NCBI GenBank assembly: GCA_028285065.1
Contig: JANQQG010000132.1
Span: 1 to 45,616, forward strand
From: Phycisphaerales bacterium
GTDB taxonomy: Bacteria > Planctomycetota > Phycisphaerae > Phycisphaerales > UBA1924
Length of the DNA: 45,616 nucleotides
Reading direction: 5' to 3'
Both the position numbers and the translations under genes were made by a program. Below, one piece after another: positions 36,395-43,819 of the stretch (its first letter is position 1; each line of letters begins with the position of its first letter). The notes under the pieces are model-generated. The model did not search any database, was not told the DNA's origin, and worked only from the letters and a program-made list of their open reading frames with translations.

Positions 36395-37642
36395 ATGCCC
36401 CGACTCCGCCTGCTGTCGTGCGCCGCCTACGCGCTTGGTTTGCTCGCCCTGACGAGCGCAGGCGACGGGCTCTGTGTCCACGCGGGCGCGCAGGTCTTCC
36501 CCACCCTCGCGGCCGCGCAGGTCACGGTCAGTGCACCCCTGCCCGGGCCCAACGACGAGTGCTCGGGCGCAACGCTGGTCGGCGACGGAACTGTCTTCGG
36601 CAGCCTCGCAGACAACACCGGCTCGAACGGCGATGAGACCACCTGCGCGAACGACGACAACGACACCATCGACGAGTGGTACTGCTACACCGCCGTCGGC
36701 GACGGAACGCTGACCGTCACCACCTGCAACCCCGGCTCGGACTACGACACCGTCCTGAGCGCCTTCGACGGCTGTCCGGAGAACGGGGGCGTGGAGATCG
36801 CCTGCAACGACGACACGGGCGGTGCGCCCGCTGAGTGCGGACTGCCGCGCCCTGGCGGGGGCACCATCATCCGCCTCTCGACGATCTCCTTCCAGGTCGC
36901 GGAGAATCAGACTTATTACATCCGCGTCTCGGCATTCGACGACGATCTCACGGAGTTCGGCGGCACGGGCAACTTCGAGATGACCCTCACGGGACCGACA
37001 ACAACCGGCGGCGACGAGTGCGCCGATGCGGTCACGATCCGCGAGGAGTGCCTCACCCGCGACCTGGGCGACAATACCGGCTCGAACGGCGATGAGACCT
37101 CCTGCGCGAACGATGACACCATCGACGAGTGGCTGGTCTACACCGCGTCGGCCGACGGCCGGATCCGGATCACGACATGCAAGCCCGGCACCGAGTTCGA
37201 CACGACCATGAATGTCTGGGACGACTGCCCCGAGAACGCCGGTTCCGAGATCGTGTGCAACGACGACACTCGGCCGGGCGGGCTGCCCGAATGCGACCTG
37301 TCCGGGCTGAACCGCAAGTCCACTGTTGAAGTCGACGTCACCGCGGGGGCGAGCTACTTCATCCGCATCGGTGTCTTCGCCGATGACTTCACGATGCAGG
37401 GCGGCTTCGGGACCAACTACGAGATCGGGGTTGAGTTCCTCTGTCCGTGCGACTGGAACGGTGACGGGAACCTGAACGACCAGGACTTCTTCGATTGGGC
37501 CAACGACTACTTCAGCCAGACCGGCCCGCAGGGCGGCTTCGACTTCAACGGCGACGGCAACGAGAACGACCAGGACTGGTTCGACTTCACCAACTGCTAC
37601 TTCGCCAACCCGGGGCTGCCCGGCTGCGTCGACGAGCGGTAG
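36395..37642 (+). CDS. Secreted GC-type dockerin protein with two six-Cys repeats
   Basis: 415 residues. The leader has one hydrophobic stretch (LLSCAAYALGLLALTSAG) followed by a ~25-residue Ala/Val/Pro-rich linker (to residue 50), so the cleavage site is unclear. Two six-Cys PPC-like repeats (from about 53 and 206) use the variant GSNGDETTC/GSNGDETSC. The second is almost the same as the second repeat of the 25378 gene (EWLVYTASADGRIRITTCKP), also at DNA level. Dockerin-like end 350-415 with DWNGDGNLNDQD and DFNGDGNENDQD, NCYF, then a short tail after the last Cys (VDER). GAGGGA five bases before the ATG supports the start. A terminator follows. Confidence 0.9.
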   Translation: MPRLRLLSCAAYALGLLALTSAGDGLCVHAGAQVFPTLAAAQVTVSAPLPGPNDECSGATLVGDGTVFGSLADNTGSNGDETTCANDDNDTIDEWYCYTAVGDGTLTVTTCNPGSDYDTVLSAFDGCPENGGVEIACNDDTGGAPAECGLPRPGGGTIIRLSTISFQVAENQTYYIRVSAFDDDLTEFGGTGNFEMTLTGPTTTGGDECADAVTIREECLTRDLGDNTGSNGDETSCANDDTIDEWLVYTASADGRIRITTCKPGTEFDTTMNVWDDCPENAGSEIVCNDDTRPGGLPECDLSGLNRKSTVEVDVTAGASYFIRIGVFADDFTMQGGFGTNYEIGVEFLCPCDWNGDGNLNDQDFFDWANDYFSQTGPQGGFDFNGDGNENDQDWFDFTNCYFANPGLPGCVDER

Positions 37643-37677
37643 AACCCCGCTCGCATCGGGACCCTGCGATCAGATCC

Positions 37678-37712
37678 GCGGCTCGCGCATTCGATGGCGC
37701 GGGCCGCTTTTT
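37678..37712 (+). terminator. Rho-independent terminator
   Basis: Eleven-base stem with one G-T pair (37678-37688 with 37697-37707), eight-base loop, then five T. It follows the 36395 gene by 35 bases. Confidence 0.85.
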
Positions 37713-37868
37713 GATCGGAGAGGCTCGGTCGCAACCGGGCGGGCTGACGTCGGTTCGAGACGGGTGCGGACCCGTGTCTGGGCCGCCTGAGCGTTGATCC
37801 GACGCACATCGGGGTGGGCCGGATGACAGGTCTGGGTATCCTGCCCGGACCCCAAAGGAGATCCCACC

Positions 37869-38978
37869 ATGATCCGCACGATGCTCTCTGCCGCGCTGTT
37901 GACCGGTCTGGTCGCCAGCGCCGCGCCGTGTTCGGCCCAGGAGGCCGCCAACAACGACTTCCCGGCCGCCTGGCACTTCTACGGGAACAACCCGGACCGC
38001 TGGGCCCAGATCGAGCCCAAGCTCAAGGCGCTCGTCGGCAAGGACGCGCCAGCACTCGAGATCGGTGACTGGCACGGAGACGGCGGCAAGTCCATCGAGG
38101 ACATGAAGGGTGACATCATCCTCATCGACTTCTGGGCCACGTGGTGCGGCCCGTGCAAGGCCGCCGTCCCCGCCATCAACGAGATCAAGGACCACTACGC
38201 CGGCTCCGGCGTGAAGGTCATTGGTGTCTGCGGCACGCGCGGCGCCGAGACCATGACCAAGGTCGCCGACGACCACCACATGGCGTACCCCACCGCCGCC
38301 GACCAGGAGGGCAAGACCGCCAAGGCCTACGGCGTGCAGTGGTGGCCCTACTTCATGCTCGTCGACACCAAGGGCAAGGTCCGTGCCGCGGGTATCTCCA
38401 CCGGCCACCTCGAGGACGCCGTCCGCAAGATGCTCGAACTCGAAGGCAAGACCCTCCCGCCGAAGATCGGCGACACCGGGGGCGACGTGACCGCGATCGT
38501 CCCGGCCGATTGGCTCGAGGGCAAGGGTGAGCTGCGCGAGACGCTGACCGCGATGCACGGCAAGGCCGCGCCCAAGCTCGAAGTCAGCGAGTGGATCAAC
38601 GCCGACGCCATGGCACTCGCTGACCTCGAGGGCAAGATCGTCGTCCTCGACTTCTGGGCCACTTGGTGCGGCCCGTGCATCGCCTCGATCCCCAAGAACA
38701 ACAAGAAGTACGACGAGTACAAGGACCGCGGCGTGGTCTTCATCGGTGTCTGCCACCCGCGCGGCGTCGAGAAGATGCCCGCCATGGTTGACGACAAGGG
38801 CATCCGCTACCCCGTCTGCGCCGACCCGGAGGGCAAGACCATCAAGACCTACAACATCAAGAGCTTCCCGGACTACACCGTGATCGGGCGTGACGGCAAG
38901 GTCGTGGCCGCCGACGTCCGCAACGACAAGGTCTGGGAACTCGTCGAGCGCCTGCTCGACCAGGACAGCCAGGGCTAG
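37869..38978 (+). CDS. Exported protein with two TlpA-like thioredoxin domains
   Basis: 369 residues. Signal peptide about 1-23 (SAAPCSAQ). Two complete thioredoxin/TlpA-like domains in tandem, each with FWATWCGPC: active-site Cys93/Cys96 and Cys267/Cys270. Each has a TlpA-type strand before it (IILIDFW, IVVLDFW) and the GKVRAAG or GKVVAAD strand after it; each also has an extra Cys soon after the active site (VCGTRG, VCHPRG). The tandem arrangement is unusual; most TlpA/ResA proteins have one domain. AAAGGAG lies eight bases before the ATG. It sits in the middle of a cluster of Cys-rich secreted proteins, so a role in making or reducing their disulfides is a reasonable inference; electron transfer for haem attachment (ResA-like) is the alternative. 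Confidence 0.93.
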   Translation: MIRTMLSAALLTGLVASAAPCSAQEAANNDFPAAWHFYGNNPDRWAQIEPKLKALVGKDAPALEIGDWHGDGGKSIEDMKGDIILIDFWATWCGPCKAAVPAINEIKDHYAGSGVKVIGVCGTRGAETMTKVADDHHMAYPTAADQEGKTAKAYGVQWWPYFMLVDTKGKVRAAGISTGHLEDAVRKMLELEGKTLPPKIGDTGGDVTAIVPADWLEGKGELRETLTAMHGKAAPKLEVSEWINADAMALADLEGKIVVLDFWATWCGPCIASIPKNNKKYDEYKDRGVVFIGVCHPRGVEKMPAMVDDKGIRYPVCADPEGKTIKTYNIKSFPDYTVIGRDGKVVAADVRNDKVWELVERLLDQDSQG

Positions 38979-39035
38979 AGCGGCTCCAACCCGACTCCGT
39001 CCCCCCCGTTTGGCCCCCAAGGCATCGCTTCGCTC

Positions 39036-39075
39036 AGGACCCCGGCGCTCGCCGCCGGGGTCCTGTTTGCTTTCC
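39036..39075 (+). terminator. Rho-independent terminator after the double-thioredoxin gene
   Basis: Perfect 12-base-pair stem (39036-39047 with 39053-39064), five-base loop, then GTTTGCTTTCC. 58 bases after the stop. Confidence 0.82.
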
Positions 39076-39111
39076 GGACCGTCGGCAACCCGCCCGAGAT
39101 CGCGGGATCCC

Positions 39112-39140
39112 TTGGATCACGACGCCCCAGCCGCCATACT
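39112..39140 (+). promoter_or_regulatory. Promoter-like site, TTGGAT-17-CATACT
   Basis: TTGGAT at 39112-39117 and CATACT at 39135-39140 with a 17-base spacer, about 60 bases before the ATG at 39202. CATACTG recurs before the next three array genes. Confidence 0.5.
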
Positions 39141-39201
39141 GGTCATGCGGGGTCGCGCGGTGCGTTGCCGAGCGCGCCTGCGCCGAAGGGAGCTGCCTCA
39201 C

Positions 39202-40335
39202 ATGCGTCCGATCTGGTGGCAGCTTCTGGCCAAGCGACTCGGGGCGTGGGCTGTCGTGGGAGCGGTGGGGGGCGCATGCGCACCCGCCCTCGGCGGGGAC
39301 GTCTGCTCGACGGCCACACCCGTTGGCGTTGGCACGCTCACCGCAGTTCTCTCGGACAACTTCGCCTCCGGCGTGGTCGACTCCTGCGGCTTCGGCAACA
39401 CCGTCGACGAGTGGTACACCTTCATCCCCGTGACCGACGGGGAACTCCGCGTAAGCACCTGTCACCCGGGCACCCAGTTCGACACGGTCCTCTCAGTCTT
39501 TGACGCCTGCCCCGCCGATGGCGGCGTGGAGATCGCGTGCAACGACGATGCGCTCACCGCGCCGCTGTCATGCGAGCTCGGCGGGCTCAACCGGTTCTCG
39601 AGCGTCGGCGTCGGCGTCTCCGCAGGCGTTCCGTACTTCATCCGGGTCTCGGTCTACGCCGACAACTTCGGCTGCGATGTGTGCACTGGGACCTCCTATG
39701 AGATCTCGTTCGATCTGATCATCGGGCCCGGCAACGACGAGTGCGCCGGCGCCCAGGGTGTGGCGACGGGGGCCACCCCCGGCAGCCTGCTCGACAACAC
39801 GGGCCTGACCGACGACGATGACTCCTGCGCCATCAACAACTCCATCGACGAGTGGTTCTCCTACACCCCTGGATCGAACGGTCCGGCCATGGTGACGACT
39901 TGTTCCCCCGGCACGACGTTCGACACCGTGCTGAGCGTCTTCGACGGATGCTCGGGGGCCGAGATCGGCTGCAACGACGATGCGACGGGCATCGTCCCGC
40001 CCGAGTGCGCGCTTCCAAGCGGGGCCGTGCGCAAGTCCGTTGTCGAGTTCATGGCCCAGCGCAACGCGACGTACTACATCCGTGTCTCGGCGTTCAACAA
40101 CGCGGTGGGCGGGGGCGAGTTCGAGTTGATCGTCGACGGTCCGGAGGTGTTCTGCGACTGCGATTGGAACTTCGACGGGTTCCTCAACAACACCGACTTC
40201 TTCGACTTCGTCAACGACTACTTCGATGGCGCCGGTCCGATGGGGCAGGCGGACTACAACGCGGACGGGTTCCAGAACGCCCAGGACTTCTTCGACTACA
40301 TCAACTGTTTCTTCAACCCGCCGGCAGGCTGCTGA
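39202..40335 (+). CDS. Secreted GC-type dockerin protein with two six-Cys repeats
   Basis: 377 residues. Start set at the ATG at 39202, ten bases after AAGGGA, because it lies downstream of the promoter-like site and leaves a normal signal peptide (about 1-31, ending APALG); an in-frame ATG at 39145 would put a basic Arg-rich stretch in front. Two six-Cys PPC-like repeats (from about 33 and 178); the first has the added CDVC before TGTSYEI. The second repeat has a Pro/Gly-rich linker (CALPSGAVRKSVVEF). The dockerin-like end (318-377) is the most divergent in the array: CDC instead of CPC, loops DWNFDGFLNNTD and DYNADGFQNAQD, spacer DGAGPMG. It ends exactly at the last Cys. Confidence 0.9.
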   Translation: MRPIWWQLLAKRLGAWAVVGAVGGACAPALGGDVCSTATPVGVGTLTAVLSDNFASGVVDSCGFGNTVDEWYTFIPVTDGELRVSTCHPGTQFDTVLSVFDACPADGGVEIACNDDALTAPLSCELGGLNRFSSVGVGVSAGVPYFIRVSVYADNFGCDVCTGTSYEISFDLIIGPGNDECAGAQGVATGATPGSLLDNTGLTDDDDSCAINNSIDEWFSYTPGSNGPAMVTTCSPGTTFDTVLSVFDGCSGAEIGCNDDATGIVPPECALPSGAVRKSVVEFMAQRNATYYIRVSAFNNAVGGGEFELIVDGPEVFCDCDWNFDGFLNNTDFFDFVNDYFDGAGPMGQADYNADGFQNAQDFFDYINCFFNPPAGC

Positions 40336-40366
40336 CCCATCCATCCCCCAGTCCAGTTGGTCTCCG

Positions 40367-40386
40367 TCCCCAGCACACGCTGGGGA
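40367..40386 (+). terminator. Hairpin after the 39202 gene
   Basis: Perfect 8-base-pair stem (40367-40374 with 40379-40386) and ACAC loop, without a T run. It ends eight bases before the CATACT box of the next gene, so it may end transcription or act in the next promoter region. Confidence 0.45.
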
Positions 40387-40393
40387 TGCTTGG

Positions 40394-40442
40394 CATACTG
40401 ATGCCGGCAGCCGGAGGGACGGTGGGGTGGGGGGTAGGGGGG
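40394..40442 (+). promoter_or_regulatory. CATACT box and G-run leader before the 40464 gene
   Basis: CATACT at 40394-40399 has the sequence shared with neighbouring genes, but no good -35 hexamer at the usual distance; a hairpin occupies that place. Runs of 3, 4, 6 and 6 G at 40416-40442 would lie in the transcribed leader just before the ribosome site GCGGAGG and could form an RNA G-quadruplex. Confidence 0.4.
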
Positions 40443-40463
40443 TGGTGAGCGGAGGCGCCGGGC

Positions 40464-41156
40464 ATGCGCAGGTGTGCGGGTTCCGTAGCTGGTGCGTTCC
40501 TGCTGGCGATCGCATCGCCTGTCCTTGGCCAAGACGAGTGCGCTCAGGCCACGCCAGTGGGCAACGGTACGTTCATCGCCGACCTGGGCGACAACACCGG
40601 CCCGACAGGCGACGACTCGTTCTGCGCCGACGCCGACACGATCGATGAGTGGTACTCGTTCACACCGAGCCAGAGCGGGTTCCTCATCGTCTCCACCTGC
40701 AACCCGGGTACTCAGTTCGATACGTCACTGATCGCGTACTTCGACTGCGCCGGTGACCACGCCGTCTGCAACGACGACGCCATTGGTGCGCCCGCCGAGT
40801 GCGCACTCGGGCCGGCGGATCTCAACCGCAAGTCGACGCTGGACTTCTTCGTCCTCGAGGGGCTGACGTACTACATCCGTGTCTCCGTGGTCAACGACGA
40901 CTTCGCCGCACAGGGCGGATCCGGAACGCAGTACGAGATCACGTTCGACGGCCCGCCACCGATCATCCCGGCGTGCCCCTGTGACTGGAACGGGGACACG
41001 TTCCTGAACAACACGGACTTCTTCGATTGGGTCAACGACTTCTTCAGCCAGTCCGGGCCGCAGGGTCAGTCCGACTTCAATGAGGACGGCTTCGAGAACA
41101 ACCAGGACTGGTTCGACTTCATCAACTGCTTCTTCACGCCGCCAGGGGCTTGCTAG
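40464..41156 (+). CDS. Small secreted GC-type dockerin protein with one six-Cys repeat
   Basis: 230 residues, the minimal array architecture. Signal peptide 1-22 (ASPVLG), one six-Cys PPC-like repeat (24-170) opening directly with DECAQATPVGNG, then the dockerin-like end (171-230). The first calcium loop is DWNGDTFLNNTD: Thr replaces the conserved Gly at loop position 6; the second is DFNEDGFENNQD. GCGGAGG lies eight bases before the ATG. The next gene (41273) is the nearest paralogue: same architecture, with ANTEIVCNDD/DHAVCNDD and GPADLNRKST/GPTNLNRKST variants found only in these two. It probably marks a recent duplication. Confidence 0.9.
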   Translation: MRRCAGSVAGAFLLAIASPVLGQDECAQATPVGNGTFIADLGDNTGPTGDDSFCADADTIDEWYSFTPSQSGFLIVSTCNPGTQFDTSLIAYFDCAGDHAVCNDDAIGAPAECALGPADLNRKSTLDFFVLEGLTYYIRVSVVNDDFAAQGGSGTQYEITFDGPPPIIPACPCDWNGDTFLNNTDFFDWVNDFFSQSGPQGQSDFNEDGFENNQDWFDFINCFFTPPGAC

Positions 41157-41198
41157 GGCCGATCAGACGGGGCTCACCGTCAATCGCCGGGCTGACCC

Positions 41199-41227
41199 TT
41201 CACTTGGAACCCGCGCCGTGGCATACT
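41199..41227 (+). promoter_or_regulatory. Promoter-like site, TTCACT-17-CATACT
   Basis: TTCACT at 41199-41204 and CATACT at 41222-41227, 17-base spacer, about 45 bases before the ATG at 41273. Second of the four CATACTG sites with a full spacer. Confidence 0.45.
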
Positions 41228-41272
41228 GGGTGATGCGTCGTGGGGGTCGATTCCAACTCGGAGGTGTCCAAG

Positions 41273-41968
41273 ATGTTCAAGCTCGCGATTGCCGCAACGG
41301 CGACTGGTGCGCTCTTTGCCAGCCCGGCCCTCGCCCAGGATGAGTGCGTTTCGGCCATCCCCGTCGGCAACGAGACGCTGCTCGGGGATCTCGTCGACAA
41401 CCTTGGTCTCTCGGGCGACGACAGTTCCTGCGCCTTCAACGACCTCACCGACGAGTGGTACAGCTACACAGCCGGTGGCGACGGGATGCTCCGTGTGACG
41501 ACCTGCAACCCGGGCACGATCTTCGATACGACGCTCAGCGCGTTCTTCGATTGCGCCAACACCGAGATCGTCTGCAACGACGACACGGTCGGCGCTCCGA
41601 CAGAGTGCCAGCTCGGACCCACCAACCTCAACCGCAAGTCGACGATCGAGTTCGCGGTCACCAACGGCACGACCTACTTCGTCCGCGTCGCCCCCTGGAA
41701 TGACAGCTTCTCGACTCAGGGTGGTTCCGGAACGGTCTTCGAGATCACCTTCGACGGACCCCCGATCGCGCCCTCGTGCGCCTGCGATTGGAACAACGAC
41801 GGCTTCCTGAACAACTCTGACTTCTTCGACTGGGTCAACGACTTCTTCAGCCAGTCCGGCCCGCAGGGCCAGTTCGACTTCAACGAGGACGGCTTCCAGA
41901 ACGAGCAGGACTGGTTCGACTTCGTCAACTGCTTCTTCACGCCGCCCGCCGGTTGCCCCATCGTCTAG
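41273..41968 (+). CDS. Small secreted GC-type dockerin protein with one six-Cys repeat
   Basis: 231 residues, paralogue of the 40464 product. Start at the ATG at 41273, seven bases after GGAGGT (41260-41265); an in-frame GTG at 41240 would add 11 residues and has no such site. Signal peptide 1-21 (ASPALA), one six-Cys PPC-like repeat (23-168) in which the usual NDTIDEW reads NDLTDEW, then the dockerin-like end (169-231) with CAC instead of CPC and loops DWNNDGFLNNSD and DFNEDGFQNEQD. Three residues follow the last Cys. A hairpin follows at 41991. Confidence 0.9.
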   Translation: MFKLAIAATATGALFASPALAQDECVSAIPVGNETLLGDLVDNLGLSGDDSSCAFNDLTDEWYSYTAGGDGMLRVTTCNPGTIFDTTLSAFFDCANTEIVCNDDTVGAPTECQLGPTNLNRKSTIEFAVTNGTTYFVRVAPWNDSFSTQGGSGTVFEITFDGPPIAPSCACDWNNDGFLNNSDFFDWVNDFFSQSGPQGQFDFNEDGFQNEQDWFDFVNCFFTPPAGCPIV

Positions 41969-41990
41969 CAGTGTTTGGGGGTCTCCCGTT

Positions 41991-42030
41991 GCCCTCGCGC
42001 CCTCCACCGGGCAGGGGTGGGCGTGAGGGC
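41991..42030 (+). terminator. Hairpin after the 41273 gene
   Basis: Twelve-base stem with one G-T pair (41991-42002 with 42019-42030) and a 16-base loop that itself contains short complementary runs. No T run follows, so it is a terminator candidate only. Confidence 0.45.
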
Positions 42031-42145
42031 GATCGCGCAACCACACCGAGTCCTTCGACTGGGTCAGTGATCCCCCCGGCGCACCTTTCTCATGTCGGGC
42101 GTCTCGCCCTGAGGCGTCCGCAGAGGCCCTTTGTCGCTCCGTGCC

Positions 42146-42174
42146 TTTCCAGATCGGCTCCTCCCGTGCATACT
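42146..42174 (+). promoter_or_regulatory. Promoter-like site, TTTCCA-17-CATACT
   Basis: TTTCCA at 42146-42151 and CATACT at 42169-42174, 17-base spacer, about 60 bases before the GTG at 42234. The extended CATACTGGG matches the site before 41273. Confidence 0.45.
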
Positions 42175-42233
42175 GGGTCCGGGTGTTGCGAAGAAAGCAA
42201 CGCCATCGCTCATCAGCCGGTCGGAGGTGCGGC

Positions 42234-43769
42234 GTGACGCGATCCGCGTTTGGACTGATCGGTTTGTTCTCGGTCGGTATCGGTGCGTCCGTCTGCGCCG
42301 CGCAAGGCACGTGCGAGACGGCCATCACCGTCGGCAACGCCGAGACAGCTGGCACTCTTGCCTTCAGCATCGCCGATCCCGACGACGTGACGTCCTGCGG
42401 GGCGGATGACCTGCAGCGCCATTGGTACCGCTACGTCGCGGGCGCCGACGGGCAACTGATCCTCACGACATGCCATCCATTCACGCGGTTCGATTCCGTC
42501 ATCGCCGTGTTCGATGGCTGCGGGGGCGCCGAGATCGCCTGCAACGATGATGATCCTGCACCGATCTGCCTGACTGGGCAGCAGGAAGGCTCCTCGAGCA
42601 TGATGATCCCGGTCGTCGAGGGCCGGTCGTACTCGATCCGTGTGTCGAGGGTCGCCGGCAGTGACGGCGACAGCTACGTGCTCACGACGAGCGGCCCCCC
42701 GGAACCCTTGGGGCATACATGCCTGCGGGCGATCCCCGTCTCCGACGAGACGCTGATCGACGACTTCGCCGACGTACCCAGGAGCCCACGGGTCGTCTCG
42801 TGCCTGACGCCGCCGCATTCGACCGATATCGCCAAGTGGTACCTCTACCAGGCGCGCGCCACCGGTTCCCTGACGATCAGTACATGCCACGCGCAGACGC
42901 AGGTCGGAACCGTGCTCGAGGTGTACGAGTCGTGCGCGCCGGGCGCCTTCAGCGTCGCGTGCGCCGCCGAGCCGTCCGAGGGCTCGCCAGCATGCCCTGT
43001 GCCAGGAGGCGATGCGACCACCCTGAGCGTCGACGTGACCCTGGGCGGCTCGTACCTCGTCCGTGTGTCGAACGCGATCCGCGGCGAGCGCGGGACATAC
43101 GAGATCAGTTTCGACGGCCCCGAGGCGAGCGGAGATGAATGCCAGGAGGCACTGGTCGCGACGGACGGCACCTTCATTGGCGATCTCGTCGACAACACCG
43201 GCTCGACCGGCGACGACTCCGACGGGTGCGCCGACCTGCGGGCCGGAGGTGACACCATCGACGAGTGGTATACCTACACCGCACGAGCCGACGGACAACT
43301 CACCGTCTCGACGTGCAGCACCGATACGCAGTTCAACACCGTCCTCAGCGCCAAGCGACTGCTCGCCGGCCTCCGCTCCTGCGGGACGGGTCTTTCGGCG
43401 AACTGCAACGACGACGCCGGCGTCGGCTGTAGCCCGCAAGCGTCGGGCGGGTCGTCGCTCACCATCGACGTCGAGCAGGGCTGGGAGATCGCTGTCCGGG
43501 TCTCGGTCTACGACGACGACTTCACGTCGCTCGGGGGCCACGGGACCAAGTACGCCATCACGTTCGATGGCCCCACCCCGTGCGCGTGCGACTGGAACCA
43601 GGACTTCGCGCTCAACGACCAGGACTTCTTCGACTGGGTCAACGACTTCTTCAACCAGGCTGGGCCGCGCGGCACGTCCGACCTCAATCAGGACGGCATC
43701 CAGAACGACCAGGACTGGTTCGATTTCATCAACTGCTTCTTCGCCCCACCCGCCACCTGCCCGAACTAG
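42234..43769 (+). CDS. Secreted GC-type dockerin protein with three divergent six-Cys repeats
   Basis: 511 residues. The start is GTG at 42234, six bases after GGAGG (42223-42227), giving MTRSAFGLIGLFSVGIGASV as signal peptide; an in-frame ATG at 42141 lies upstream of the CATACT box and is rejected. Three six-Cys PPC-like repeats (from about 25, 160 and 300). Repeats 1 and 2 are the most divergent of the array: repeat 1 has QRHWYRY for IDEWYxY, and repeat 2 has AKWYLYQ and loses the CNDD motif (ACAAEPSEG). Repeat 3 is typical but has an insert (KRLLAGLRSCGTGLSANCNDD). Dockerin-like end 450-511; the first loop, DWNQDFALNDQD, has Phe at the conserved Gly position. It is the last array gene. 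Confidence 0.88.
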   Translation: MTRSAFGLIGLFSVGIGASVCAAQGTCETAITVGNAETAGTLAFSIADPDDVTSCGADDLQRHWYRYVAGADGQLILTTCHPFTRFDSVIAVFDGCGGAEIACNDDDPAPICLTGQQEGSSSMMIPVVEGRSYSIRVSRVAGSDGDSYVLTTSGPPEPLGHTCLRAIPVSDETLIDDFADVPRSPRVVSCLTPPHSTDIAKWYLYQARATGSLTISTCHAQTQVGTVLEVYESCAPGAFSVACAAEPSEGSPACPVPGGDATTLSVDVTLGGSYLVRVSNAIRGERGTYEISFDGPEASGDECQEALVATDGTFIGDLVDNTGSTGDDSDGCADLRAGGDTIDEWYTYTARADGQLTVSTCSTDTQFNTVLSAKRLLAGLRSCGTGLSANCNDDAGVGCSPQASGGSSLTIDVEQGWEIAVRVSVYDDDFTSLGGHGTKYAITFDGPTPCACDWNQDFALNDQDFFDWVNDFFNQAGPRGTSDLNQDGIQNDQDWFDFINCFFAPPATCPN

Positions 43770-43819
43770 AGGCGGGCCCTCGCGGCTACCACGCCTCGGC
43801 GTGCGAACAATCCGGCCTG

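Noticed and set aside
39274-39282. Possible lipobox (GGAC) in the 39202 product
   Set aside because: Position -3 is Gly, not Leu/Val/Ile, and a normal signal peptidase I site (APALG) follows a few residues later.
25378-43769. Cellulosome
   Set aside because: The dockerin-like domains suggest it, but no glycoside hydrolase or cohesin is encoded here, and the repeats are PPC-like, not catalytic.
25378-43769. CRISPR array or DNA tandem repeat
   Set aside because: The repeated DNA is coding and degenerate, with repeat units of about 420 bases in frame; there are no short identical repeats with spacers.
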